Shown: in pieces, positions 35,040-44,149 of the stretch
Position numbering within the stretch: position 1 is the stretch's first letter
How the letters are laid out: every line of letters begins with the position of its first letter
Source: Bog-113 sp965226755
GTDB taxonomy: Bacteria; Acidobacteriota; Terriglobia; Bryobacterales; Bryobacteraceae
Assembly: GCA_965226755.1 (NCBI GenBank)
Contig: CBDDDT010000003.1
Span: forward strand, 2,108,001-2,172,000
Direction: 5' to 3'
Length of the DNA stretch: 64,000 nucleotides
Notes under the pieces: generated by a model
Seen by the model: the letters and a program-made list of their open reading frames with translations, nothing else
What the model was told of the DNA's origin: nothing
Databases searched by the model: none
Made by a program: the position numbers and the translations under genes

Positions 35040-37265
35040 ATGGAACACTCCTTATTCATGCCGCATGGCTGGTGTATGACGTGGAACCCATGGCTCATCG
35101 GATTACACGTGTTTACCGATGCTGTAGTCGCCATCGCGTACTACTCCATACCGGCGGCCCTGTTCTTTCTTGTTTGGCGCAAGAGGCTTACTCTGAGTCT
35201 GCAGCCAATCCTGGTTCTCTTCGGCCTGTTCATCGCCCTTTGCGGCGGCGGCCACCTGATCGACATCATATCCATCTGGCGCCCCATCTACTGGTTCAAA
35301 GGCTTCTGGAATGTCGGCACGGCTCTCACCTCCGCTGTCACTGCGATTGTTCTGATCCCCCGGACTTTTGATTTCATCCGCATGCCGGAGAAAGCTGAGC
35401 GCCTGGAGCGGGAAGCCGTTAAGCTTCGGGAACAAAGCAGTTTGCTTCAGACGGTAATCGACTCCGTGGAAGAAGGCATTATCCTGCTTAACGGGAACGG
35501 TCAGGCTCTGCTTCGTAACCCAGTAGCCGAGAGTCTGGTCGCGGCCGATCCCACGATCACTGGCGGGCTCGGCAGCATTTCGGTAGCTCAGGATCTGCGG
35601 CAACTGCCCGACGGCCGGCAGATCGAGAGGCACACCACGATGGTTCCCGGCTACGGTCAGCTATTCGTGCTCCGGGATCTTACGCGTCAGCTTCAGGCCG
35701 AGCAGAACCGGCTCCGCCTCGAACGAATCATTTCTACGATGAAGCAAGGCTTTGCCGTGATTTCTCTCGACTCCGGACGATTCGTTCAGACCAACGCCAG
35801 TTTCGACACAATGCACGGCGTATCCCACCGTGCACTCATCGAAACCCCCGCTGCCGGCATTTTCGCCGGTTCCCCAGCCGAACGGTCCGAAACGCTCCAA
35901 GCCATTCAGGCTGAGTGCGAGCGCGCCGGCTTTTGGGACGGCGAAACTCGCCATGTGCGCGCCGACGGCGCCGAATTCTGCTGCGCTTCCCGGGTCAATC
36001 TCTATCAGGAGTCGGGTCGCAATTTTCTGTCTTCGATGCACTATGACATCACCGAGCAAATCCGGATCAAGGAGGATGCGGCTCGAGTTCAGGCGCGCCT
36101 GCTCGAAACCGCCAAGCTCGAGAGTCTCGGCTTGCTGGCAGGCGGCGTGGCCCATGACTTCAATAACCTTCTCACCGGAATTCTTGGAAACACCACACTG
36201 GCGATGGAGTTGATGGAGCCGGCTCACAAAGTTCGCCCGTTGCTCCAGAGTTCCGTCGATGCAGCCGAACGCGCCGCCAAACTAACCAACCAGCTCCTGG
36301 CCTACTCCGGGAAAGGGCGATTCATCATCGAGCCGGTGCATCTCACTGAGCTTGCCAAAGAAATATCCGGCTTGGTCCAGGTCTCGATTCCCCCGGGCGT
36401 GCAGCTTCGTATTGAACAAAACCCCAACTTGCCGCTAGTCGAGGCGGACGTTGCGCAGATTCAACAAGTGGTCATGAATCTGGTGATTAACGGCGCGGAA
36501 GCGGTGGGCGAGAATCCAGGCTTGGTCACCGTCCGCGCCGGCGCCTGCGATCTCGACGGCGAGCAAGTCCGGCTCAAATCTCCCCTGAACGATATTCAAC
36601 CCGGCGAGTACGTCTGGCTCGAGGTCAAGGACACAGGCTGCGGCATGGACGCCGCGACGAGGGACCAAATTTTTGATCCATTCTTCACCACTAAATTCAC
36701 AGGACGCGGTTTAGGTTTGGCGGCGGTGCAAGGCATCGTGCGAGGGCACGGGGGCGCTCTGCGGGTGGAATCCGCGCCGGGGTTGGGAAGCACGTTTACC
36801 GTGTACCTCCCCAGCATTGCCGTTACGGCCCGCGAACAGAGTAGCGGAGACCCGCCCTCGGATCTTCGCGGCGTCGGCACGATCCTAGTCGTCGATGATG
36901 AAGACTTTGTTCGCAATGCGGCGGTAAGCGGGCTCCGTCATCACGGCTATGGCGTTATCACTGCCGGCGACGGAATCGAGGCGATTCAGCAGTTGCAAAA
37001 TCATGCTTCGGAAATCGCCGTCATTCTGCTCGACCTGACAATGCCCTTGCTTACCGCCGAGGAAACGCTTACGCAATTGCGGAAGATCAGTCCCGACACT
37101 CCCGTTCTTCTCATGAGCGGCTATGCGCAAAGCGAAATCGCCCCGCGCTTCGTCGGACGCGGCGTCTCCGGCTTTCTCCAAAAGCCGTTCTCTTCCCGAA
37201 GCCTTGGTGAAATGATTCGGTCGGTCAGCCCGCCCCTTCGCGGGAACCCATCCGCGTCCGCTTAA
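35040..37265 (+). CDS. Hybrid histidine kinase with ethylene-receptor-like membrane domain
   Basis: A 741-residue hybrid kinase. Residues about 15-107 form three membrane helices that closely follow the plant ETR1 ethylene-binding domain: Asp27, Tyr34, Ile37, Pro38, Cys68 and His72 are spaced as ETR1 Asp25, Tyr32, Ile35, Pro36, Cys65 and His69. Cys and His of ETR1 bind copper. Two PAS-like regions (about 140-215 and 225-340), His372 in GGVAHDFNNLLTGI, an ATPase domain and a receiver with Asp665 follow. Cyanobacterial homologues of this membrane domain bind ethylene; binding here is an inference. It starts 12 nt after the phosphoesterase gene. Its stop overlaps the stop of malQ (TTAA). Confidence 0.88.
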   Translation: MEHSLFMPHGWCMTWNPWLIGLHVFTDAVVAIAYYSIPAALFFLVWRKRLTLSLQPILVLFGLFIALCGGGHLIDIISIWRPIYWFKGFWNVGTALTSAVTAIVLIPRTFDFIRMPEKAERLEREAVKLREQSSLLQTVIDSVEEGIILLNGNGQALLRNPVAESLVAADPTITGGLGSISVAQDLRQLPDGRQIERHTTMVPGYGQLFVLRDLTRQLQAEQNRLRLERIISTMKQGFAVISLDSGRFVQTNASFDTMHGVSHRALIETPAAGIFAGSPAERSETLQAIQAECERAGFWDGETRHVRADGAEFCCASRVNLYQESGRNFLSSMHYDITEQIRIKEDAARVQARLLETAKLESLGLLAGGVAHDFNNLLTGILGNTTLAMELMEPAHKVRPLLQSSVDAAERAAKLTNQLLAYSGKGRFIIEPVHLTELAKEISGLVQVSIPPGVQLRIEQNPNLPLVEADVAQIQQVVMNLVINGAEAVGENPGLVTVRAGACDLDGEQVRLKSPLNDIQPGEYVWLEVKDTGCGMDAATRDQIFDPFFTTKFTGRGLGLAAVQGIVRGHGGALRVESAPGLGSTFTVYLPSIAVTAREQSSGDPPSDLRGVGTILVVDDEDFVRNAAVSGLRHHGYGVITAGDGIEAIQQLQNHASEIAVILLDLTMPLLTAEETLTQLRKISPDTPVLLMSGYAQSEIAPRFVGRGVSGFLQKPFSSRSLGEMIRSVSPPLRGNPSASA

Positions 37266-39481
37266 ACGGCCACTCGGCCTGATGCCGCCAGCGTGTCCTT
37301 CATGCGCCGGCTCAGATCGCGCGCTTCCGCGTCGCCCTGTAATTGCTCCAGCGAAAAACGCATTTTGCGTCCCCAGTTGGGATATTGCGACGTCGAGCCG
37401 GGGAGATTCTGCTGGTCCGTTTCATACGTGAGATCCTCCTGGTTCACCAGCATCAGCATGGAAGGCGTGGAGGCGAGAAACCCAATGGCAGCGTCATGGA
37501 GCGTAGCGTCCATCTCCGGAATGCGTTGTGCATCGCGCGGATAGTCGTCGGGCAACAGACCTGCCCGCGAAAGGCCGTCCAACATTCGCTGTTTGTCCCG
37601 GGTGCGGTCCGTCCACTGGCTGTTACATCCATCGTCGTCCAGCATCCCCGCCGCGCGCCGTGCTTCGATGTCGGCGCCTTTCCAGAACCCCACCAGCGTC
37701 GGTAGATCGTGTGTGCTGGACGAGACCAGCGCCTGGCGGGGATATTCGGAGGGTAGCCGATAACTCCCGTCCCCGTGCTTCTCAAAAAAGAACAACCGGT
37801 AGCTGAGAATTCCATACTGAGCCAGCATCTCGCGAATGTGCGGCTCAACCGTTCCTAAATCCTCGCCTACCACCAGCACCCGGTTTCGAACACTTTCGAG
37901 CGCTAGAATGCGTACCAGGTCCTCGGCGTTGTCCCGCACATAAGCGCCCTGCGTTGCATCCATGCCGTCCGGAATCCAGTACAACCGGAAGAAGCGCATC
38001 ACGTGATCGATCCGCAGAGCGCCTCCGTGCTCACAGCTCCGGCGAATGGACTCGCGAAAAAGCTTGTATCCGTCTGCCCGATGTCGGATGGTGTTCGGGG
38101 GCGGAAAGCCCCAATCCTGTCCCTGCGGCGAGAAGTCGTCCGGAGGCGATCCGACCCGGCAGCCAGGCGCAAAGAACTCCCGCTTGGCCCAGATGTCCGA
38201 ACCGAACCGGTCGGTGGCCAGCGCCAAATCGTGGTAAAGACCGACGCTCAACCCTGCGTCGACGGCTTGCTGCTGCGCTAGGGCGAGTTGCACGGCCGTC
38301 TGCCACGCGGCATATTGATAGAACAGCACGGAACGCCAATGCTTTCGTGCGAACGCCATCACTTTCGGCGACTCCGGATCCTGATACTCCGCTGGCCAAT
38401 CCGTCCAAATCCACAGGTCCGGGTTCTGCCGATGTAGAAATTCGTTCAGCGCGCAATACAGCCCATACCGTGACGAAAGATCCCCCGACTCTTCCTGAAA
38501 CTGCGCTAACTCCTGTCCCCGAGCCGTCTTCTTTTGCCAGTGCCGCCGGAGAAATTGAGCGAACAGCAACTTCAAAAACCGAATTTTCAGGTCATGGACC
38601 CGCTCGTACTCCACCTCGCGAGTCTCCCGGAGAAGGTGCAATTCTCTTTGTGTTTCCAAAGACTCAAAACACTCGCGCGCTCGCCGGCACGCCCTCCACT
38701 CCTCGATAGCCTCCACGTCCAGGTACAGACAATTTGAAAAGAAAATACTGTTCGGAAGATATGGGCTGGTGTTGTACGGACGCCGGTTATGGATGGCGTG
38801 CAGCGGGTTCAAAGCAATGAACGTAACTCCCAATGCCTGGGCCGACCAGCTTGAAAAATTCCGCAGATCAGTGAAGTCTCCGAAGCCCCAATTTCGAGCC
38901 GATCGCAACCCGTATAGCGCAACCCCGAGCCCGGCTGTCTTACCCCCCAGCCGCAAACTCTCCGGCTGCCATGCCGACGCGGGCGCCAGGATCAGAGTCG
39001 CCGATGCGCGGCGCGTTCCCAATTCCACTTCGATGCGGTGATAACCCAGAGGAACATCCAGCGCCAGGTGGATTCGGATCCGCACCCACGCGCCGCCGAA
39101 ATCCTTCCGCTCCTCCACCTGGGCGCCACCCAGCAACTGCTCGGCCTTCAATTCCTCGCCCGTTTCCCGTACGACCCGAAACCGCGCCGGGCCGCCCAGT
39201 TCGCTTTCGGGCAAAGTCATAGGAAACGAGAAGCCGTGGTCGCCGCGCGTCAACACAATAGACGGCGCCAGCATTCCTTCCCACTCCCTCCGCTCCCGAT
39301 CCCGAAGCGCTTCCTCAATCGTTTCGGCGGATTCAACGGGAATTCCCATCGCTCGAACGATCGCCTTGCGCGCTTCAATCGAAGCCACGTGCTCGCGTCC
39401 GAAGATATCCCAGAAGCGTGATTCGACACCACACCGTTCCGCGGCCCTCGCGAGGGCGCTACCGTAATTCTCGGTTGACAT
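37262..39481 (-). CDS. malQ: 4-alpha-glucanotransferase (GH77)
   Basis: A GH77 amylomaltase of 739 residues, the long enterobacterial-type form with an N-terminal extension of about 150 residues. Catalytic motifs are ALRIDHVMRF (nucleophile Asp), VVGEDLGTV (acid/base Glu) and SSTHDLPTL (third Asp). Typical substrate loops are RPYNTSPYLPNSIFF and FFAPGCRVGSPPDDFSPQGQDWG. It transfers glucan chains in glycogen or maltodextrin metabolism. No other glycogen gene is adjacent. Confidence 0.95.
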   Translation of the reverse strand: MSTENYGSALARAAERCGVESRFWDIFGREHVASIEARKAIVRAMGIPVESAETIEEALRDRERREWEGMLAPSIVLTRGDHGFSFPMTLPESELGGPARFRVVRETGEELKAEQLLGGAQVEERKDFGGAWVRIRIHLALDVPLGYHRIEVELGTRRASATLILAPASAWQPESLRLGGKTAGLGVALYGLRSARNWGFGDFTDLRNFSSWSAQALGVTFIALNPLHAIHNRRPYNTSPYLPNSIFFSNCLYLDVEAIEEWRACRRARECFESLETQRELHLLRETREVEYERVHDLKIRFLKLLFAQFLRRHWQKKTARGQELAQFQEESGDLSSRYGLYCALNEFLHRQNPDLWIWTDWPAEYQDPESPKVMAFARKHWRSVLFYQYAAWQTAVQLALAQQQAVDAGLSVGLYHDLALATDRFGSDIWAKREFFAPGCRVGSPPDDFSPQGQDWGFPPPNTIRHRADGYKLFRESIRRSCEHGGALRIDHVMRFFRLYWIPDGMDATQGAYVRDNAEDLVRILALESVRNRVLVVGEDLGTVEPHIREMLAQYGILSYRLFFFEKHGDGSYRLPSEYPRQALVSSSTHDLPTLVGFWKGADIEARRAAGMLDDDGCNSQWTDRTRDKQRMLDGLSRAGLLPDDYPRDAQRIPEMDATLHDAAIGFLASTPSMLMLVNQEDLTYETDQQNLPGSTSQYPNWGRKMRFSLEQLQGDAEARDLSRRMKDTLAASGRVAV

Positions 39482-39526
39482 GGGATTTCGCTATTTTAAC
39501 AATCCGATCTCTGCGAAAATGGCCAT

Positions 39527-40081
39527 ATGGAAATCCCTCTGGCGTCCGGTCCCGCCGAACTCTTCTCCCGTATCGACAATGAAGTGGTCGATCAGGCAGT
39601 CCTGCAGGAGGGCATTCTGACGACCACGCTCGATAGCGCCATCAATTGGGCCCGAAAGAATTCCATCTGGCCCATGACTTTCGGTCTGGCTTGTTGCGCG
39701 ATTGAAATGATGTCCATGAGCGCCTCGCGATTCGACATCTCGCGCTTCGGCGCTGAGGTATTCCGCGGCTCACCGCGTCAGTCGGATCTGATGATCATCG
39801 CTGGCCGGGTCTCCATAAAGATGACTAAGGTGATCCGCCAGCTTTATGAACAGATGCCCGAGCCCAAGTGGGTCATCTCAATGGGAGCGTGCGCGACATC
39901 CACGGGCGTTTTCAACAATTATGCGCTCGTCCCGGTTAATCAATCCATCCCGGTTGATGTGTATGTCCCCGGGTGCCCGCCTCGCCCGGAGCAGTTAATT
40001 TACGCCATCATGTTGTTGCAGAAGAAAATCCAGGAAACCGCGGGCACGACTCGATCCGTTTTGAACCTTCCGACCCGGTAA
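39527..40081 (+). CDS. nuoB: NADH-quinone oxidoreductase subunit B (stand-alone)
   Basis: This is the NuoB/PSST subunit that carries cluster N2 of complex I. In the 184-residue protein the four cluster ligands are Cys56, Cys57 (LACCAIEMM), Cys122 (GACATSTG) and Cys150 (VPGCPPRPE), so the site is complete. No other nuo gene is beside it: malQ is divergent on the left and a MOSC gene converges on the right. It could serve a complex I whose other genes lie elsewhere, or be a second copy. Confidence 0.92.
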   Translation: MEIPLASGPAELFSRIDNEVVDQAVLQEGILTTTLDSAINWARKNSIWPMTFGLACCAIEMMSMSASRFDISRFGAEVFRGSPRQSDLMIIAGRVSIKMTKVIRQLYEQMPEPKWVISMGACATSTGVFNNYALVPVNQSIPVDVYVPGCPPRPEQLIYAIMLLQKKIQETAGTTRSVLNLPTR

Positions 40082-40128
40082 CGGTCGCGGGCCTGCGCCG
40101 TGGATACTCCGGTCGTAGAGGAGCGTCG

Positions 40129-40623
40129 TCACGCCATCTCGGATTCCAGTTCGATCGAATCCCCAGGCGCAACCATCCCTTCCCGCACCACACGTGCGTA
40201 CAATCCCGAAAAGCCCCACAAAGGAGAATTTGTGTCACCGATGGCCGCCCGTCGGTCATAAATTTCCTTCCCGATCGAATCACCATAAACTTTTATCGTC
40301 CGGCAGGGTTCCCGCAGCTTTGTCAATTGGAGCCGCGCCGACCCTGCGCGATACACCTGTCCAATCCGAAACTCCCGCGCGGGAAGCCCCCGAGTCGTCA
40401 GATTTTCCCCGAGAGCGCCTGGAAACAGTGGATATCCCGCCGTTTTCAAAATCTCGATGATCTCTTCGGTAATCAGCAGCACTGCTTGGTCCGGCCCGCC
40501 ATGAAACTGCGGATGCGCCCATGAATCGCCGTCAATTCCCCTGGTCGTCACGTTCCCGCGCGCAATAGCCCGTTTCGGTATGCCGCCGGGGGAGATGCTG
40601 ACCTGCACGATGGTTCCCTGCAT
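40129..40623 (-). CDS. MOSC-domain protein
   Basis: A 164-residue single-domain MOSC protein of the YiiM type. GIDGDSWAHPQFHGGPDQAV and GENLTTRGLP are typical, and the conserved Cys is in LREPCRTIKVYG. MOSC domains bind the molybdenum cofactor or carry sulfur from it and often detoxify N-hydroxylated bases. It is probably co-transcribed with the glycosyltransferase upstream, 12 nt away. Confidence 0.88.
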   Translation of the reverse strand: MQGTIVQVSISPGGIPKRAIARGNVTTRGIDGDSWAHPQFHGGPDQAVLLITEEIIEILKTAGYPLFPGALGENLTTRGLPAREFRIGQVYRAGSARLQLTKLREPCRTIKVYGDSIGKEIYDRRAAIGDTNSPLWGFSGLYARVVREGMVAPGDSIELESEMA

Positions 40624-40635
40624 AGGCCGTGTATC

Positions 40636-41448
40636 TCACTGCGACGCGGCGGAACGCGCGCGCTCTTTCGGACCGTCGGACTGATCGTCGGCTATCTTCC
40701 GACGGTCGTTCAACTCCGCGGTTTCGGCCCAGAGGTCCCGTGTCATGGCGAAGCGAAAAATCACCCACAACGCCTCAAAAGCGTCCTTCAATCCGATTTT
40801 CTTGCCCTCGGCGTAAGTTCGTCCGTGATAGCTGATCGGCGTCTCATACACCCGCGCCTTCCGCTTCGCCACCTTGATCGTCAACTCTGGCTCAATTCCA
40901 AACCGCTCGCACCGAATCGGTATGCTCTTGAGCAGGGTCGTGCGAAACGCCTTGTAGCACGTCTCCATATCGGAGAGGTTCAGGTCCGACGCCATGTTGC
41001 ATAGCAGCGTCAGGCCCCGGTTCGCCACGGAGTGCCAGAAGTACAGCACTCGCCGTTCCCCCGTATAAGCGAACCGCGACCCGTAGACCACATCCGCATG
41101 ATTTTCCAGTATGGGTTTTAAGAGCCTCGAAATCTCCCGCGGATCGTACTCGAGGTCGGCATCCTGAAATACGCAGAATTCGCCGGTGGCTAGCACGAGC
41201 GCCGATCGGATGGCCGCGCCTTTGCCACGATTCACCGCGTGGCGTTGGACCCGGACCGAGCCCGGATATCGGATCGCAAACGATTGCGCGATCGCGAACG
41301 AGCCATCGGTCGAACAGTCGTCGACCACGCAGATCTCCCTCTCGATACCTTCCGGCAGCGCCGCCGCCAGAACGCGTTCGAGCAGGGTCCCGATAAATTC
41401 CTGCTCGTTATAGAGCGGAATGAGAATGGATACAATCCGCTTTTGCAT
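40636..41448 (-). CDS. Glycosyltransferase family 2 (dolichol-phosphate-mannose-synthase-like)
   Basis: A GT-A fold enzyme of about 270 residues with SILIPLYNEQEFI, CVVDDCSTDGS, the metal-binding FQDADLEYDP and ADVVYGSRFAY. No C-terminal membrane domain is seen. It probably transfers a sugar to a polyprenyl phosphate, which could supply the GT-C enzyme encoded 1.1 kb away. ATG 41448 gives the usual start; ATG 41472 would add eight residues. Confidence 0.85.
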   Translation of the reverse strand: MQKRIVSILIPLYNEQEFIGTLLERVLAAALPEGIEREICVVDDCSTDGSFAIAQSFAIRYPGSVRVQRHAVNRGKGAAIRSALVLATGEFCVFQDADLEYDPREISRLLKPILENHADVVYGSRFAYTGERRVLYFWHSVANRGLTLLCNMASDLNLSDMETCYKAFRTTLLKSIPIRCERFGIEPELTIKVAKRKARVYETPISYHGRTYAEGKKIGLKDAFEALWVIFRFAMTRDLWAETAELNDRRKIADDQSDGPKERARSAASQ

Positions 41449-41531
41449 CTCTGAGAATCGCGTGACCAGCATATCCTATCGGTAGTAGGACGACGGGCGC
41501 GATCCTCTCGGATAAGCCTGCGCATGAAGAC

Positions 41532-42518
41532 GTGGAAAGACTCGTTGGCAGGTTCCCACCCCGGCAAGCGCCGCTCCGGATCGTCATACCGGGCGGTAGC
41601 GGGCAGGTCGGGCGCATTCTGGCCCGCCACTTTTACGCTGCCGGCGACCATGTCGTCGTCCTCGCCCGGAGCCCTGCCGTTGAACTATGGCGAACCGTCG
41701 CCTGGAACGGCGCCGAACCAGGCCCTTGGCAGCAGGAACTAAATGGCGCCGATATCGTGATTAATCTTGCGGGGCGTTCTGTCAATTGCCGTTACAGCGC
41801 CCGCAACCGCCGCGAAATCATCGACTCGCGCGTGAAAACCACCCGTCTCATCGCGGACACTATCGCCCAGTGCGCTCGGCCGCCCGCCATTTGGTTCAAC
41901 GCCAGCACGGCGACCATTTACCGGCATGCGCTCGATCGCCCCATGGACGAAATCACCGGCGAACTCGGCGGCCACGAGCTCAATATACCGTCCTCTTGGC
42001 GCTTCAGCATTGAGGTCGCGACGCAATGGGAAAACGCGTTCTTCGAAAAGCCCGCGCCACAAACCCGCAAAGTCGCGATGCGCAGCGCTATGATCATGAG
42101 CCCTGACCGCGGCGGCGTCTTCGACACTCTCCATAGTCTCGTTCGCCTGGGACTGGGCGGTCACGCCGGCGCCGGCGATCAATGGATCTCCTGGATCCAC
42201 GAAGCGGACTTCATCGGAGCCCTCGAATTTCTGATTGCTCGCGGCGAACTGGACGGCGCCGTGAATATAAGCAGCCCCAACCCGCTCCCTAACCGCGCAT
42301 TCATGCGCGAACTCCGCCGCGCATCGCACGTCCTCGCGGGCCTTCCCGCATCGCGGTGGATGCTCGAACTTGGCGCTTTCTTCCTCCGCACCGAGACCGA
42401 ACTTATCCTCAAAAGCCGTCGCGTCACCCCCGCGCGTTTGCTGCACGCCGGCTTTACCTTTCAGTTTCCCGACTGGGCCGGCGCCGCTCGGGAGTTATGC
42501 GCGCCGAAGCGGCGATAG
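41532..42518 (+). CDS. TIGR01777-family NAD-dependent epimerase (DUF1731)
   Basis: A 328-residue SDR-type protein of the SulA-like TIGR01777 family with RIVIPGGSGQVGRILARHF at the cofactor site, ADIVINLAGRSVNCRYS and NASTATIYRH. The C-terminal DUF1731 segment includes RVTPARLLHAGFTFQFPDW. The start is GTG 41532. The reaction is not known for this family. It is followed after 33 nt by the GT-C glycosyltransferase. Confidence 0.88.
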   Translation: MERLVGRFPPRQAPLRIVIPGGSGQVGRILARHFYAAGDHVVVLARSPAVELWRTVAWNGAEPGPWQQELNGADIVINLAGRSVNCRYSARNRREIIDSRVKTTRLIADTIAQCARPPAIWFNASTATIYRHALDRPMDEITGELGGHELNIPSSWRFSIEVATQWENAFFEKPAPQTRKVAMRSAMIMSPDRGGVFDTLHSLVRLGLGGHAGAGDQWISWIHEADFIGALEFLIARGELDGAVNISSPNPLPNRAFMRELRRASHVLAGLPASRWMLELGAFFLRTETELILKSRRVTPARLLHAGFTFQFPDWAGAARELCAPKRR

Positions 42519-42551
42519 GGCTGATCCGCCGCCATGCCGTAAACTCATACG

Positions 42552-44096
42552 TTGGCTGCTTCCTCCACAAACGGATCTGAATTTTTCGGTTCGCGGCATC
42601 CACGATCTCCGTACACAGAACAGCGCGTCCTGATCGCACTGGCTTGCGCCTTCCTAACGATCCTGCTTCTGCGCACCGCCTGGGTTGCCGAGGACGCCTA
42701 CATTTCCTTTCGCGTCACGGATAATTTCCTTCACGGCTTCGGACTTCGCTGGAACGTCGACGATCGCGTCCAGACATACACCGACCCCCTGTTTCTGGGC
42801 ATTGTCACCTTCGTGACATGGATCTCGGGCAACGTTTACTTCGCGGCGATCGCGGTCTCGCTACTCCTCACCATTTGCGCGGTTTTGCTGATTTTTTGGA
42901 ACGCCAGTGAGATCGGCCTCCTCACCGCCGCAACCGCACTCATCTTCTCCAAAGCTTTCGTCGATTTTTCCATCTCCGGCCTGGAGAATCCCGCTACGCA
43001 TCTTGCCATCGCGGCTTACCTGGCGTCTTACTGGCGAAAGCGCGATGCCTTCACACTTTCGCTCATTGCCGCCCTGGCCGCGACCAACAGAATGGACACG
43101 GTCCTGTTTTTCCTTCCTTCGCTGCTCGCCGTATACGTGCGTTCCGGGCGTCGCGTGTGGAAGTCCGCGCTGTTCGGCTGGTCCCCGTTTCTCGCGTGGT
43201 CCCTGTTCTCGCTCTTCTACTACGGATTTCTGCTCCCGAACACGGCGTACGCGAAACTCGACACGGGCATCCCCCGAAATGACATGATCCTCCAGGGAAT
43301 TGTGTACTATCTCAACGCTCTTACCCGCGACACAGCCACGCTGTTCGTTATCGGCCTGGCGCTGGCTTTAGCTTTCTCTGTTCGCGAAAAGCTGCTCGGC
43401 CTCGGTATCCTTCTCAATCTGATCTACATCGTGCGCGTAGGCGGAGACTTCATGAGCGCACGTTTCTTCAGCGCGGCGCTGTTTTTCGGCGCCGCCATCC
43501 TGGCCCGCTACTGGAATCCGCGTCCCGCGCTCGCCGCCGCCGCCATCGCCAGCATTGCGGCTCTCGGATTCTGGGTACCCAATCCGACCATCACATCGGC
43601 CAATGCCGAATTCGGTCGTCCCTGGCCCGTCGATAGCGGCGGCATTGCCGACGAGCGGGCCTATTATTATCCGGGCAGCGGTTTGCTCCGCTACCACCGC
43701 ACCCCGCTCTGGCCTGACAACGTGTTATCGAGCGCCGGGCTTGCTGTGAGCCGCGCACCCGCCAAAGTCGTCGTTTTCGGCAACATTGGTATGTACGGAT
43801 ATTTTGCCGGCCCGGCAAGGCACGTCATCGATCCCCTGGCGGTGGGGGACGCTCTGCTTGCCCGCCTGCCCATCACAAACGGAGAATGGCGCGTTGGCCA
43901 CTACGCCCGCGACCTGCCCGCGGGTTATTTGGAGACCATCGCGACCGGTCTTAACCAGATCCGCGACCCGCACCTTCACGAATATTACGACCACCTTCAT
44001 ACGATCATCAGCGGTCCTTTGTGGGGCCGGCAACGCTTTAAAGAGATCTTCCGCTTCAGCGTTGGCCGCTACAACCGCCTGCTTCCGAAAAAATAG
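42552..44096 (+). CDS. GT-C membrane glycosyltransferase, AftB-like
   Basis: A 514-residue integral membrane protein with about nine or ten helices and a C-terminal soluble part, starting at TTG 42552. The first loop, EDAYISFRVTDNFLHGFG followed by ERV-like YTDPLF, strongly resembles the mycobacterial arabinofuranosyltransferase AftB loop (aspartates after helix 1). It likely uses a polyprenyl-phosphate sugar on the periplasmic side; the true donor and acceptor are unknown. The GT2 enzyme at 40636 may supply the donor. Confidence 0.78.
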   Translation: MAASSTNGSEFFGSRHPRSPYTEQRVLIALACAFLTILLLRTAWVAEDAYISFRVTDNFLHGFGLRWNVDDRVQTYTDPLFLGIVTFVTWISGNVYFAAIAVSLLLTICAVLLIFWNASEIGLLTAATALIFSKAFVDFSISGLENPATHLAIAAYLASYWRKRDAFTLSLIAALAATNRMDTVLFFLPSLLAVYVRSGRRVWKSALFGWSPFLAWSLFSLFYYGFLLPNTAYAKLDTGIPRNDMILQGIVYYLNALTRDTATLFVIGLALALAFSVREKLLGLGILLNLIYIVRVGGDFMSARFFSAALFFGAAILARYWNPRPALAAAAIASIAALGFWVPNPTITSANAEFGRPWPVDSGGIADERAYYYPGSGLLRYHRTPLWPDNVLSSAGLAVSRAPAKVVVFGNIGMYGYFAGPARHVIDPLAVGDALLARLPITNGEWRVGHYARDLPAGYLETIATGLNQIRDPHLHEYYDHLHTIISGPLWGRQRFKEIFRFSVGRYNRLLPKK

Positions 44097-44124
44097 GGCA
44101 GGTCCGAGATTCCTCGGCCTGCCC
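44096..44124. terminator. Bidirectional terminator-like hairpin
   Basis: GGGCAGG (44096-44102) pairs with CCTGCCC (44118-44124), and the inner CCGAG (44104-44108) pairs with CTCGG (44113-44117). This gives a 12-bp stem with one bulged T and an ATTC loop. There is no T-run. It begins on the last base of the GT-C stop codon and lies between two converging genes, so it can serve both. Confidence 0.55.
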
Positions 44125-44149
44125 AGCGAGCTGAATTGTGCGCCCGCTG

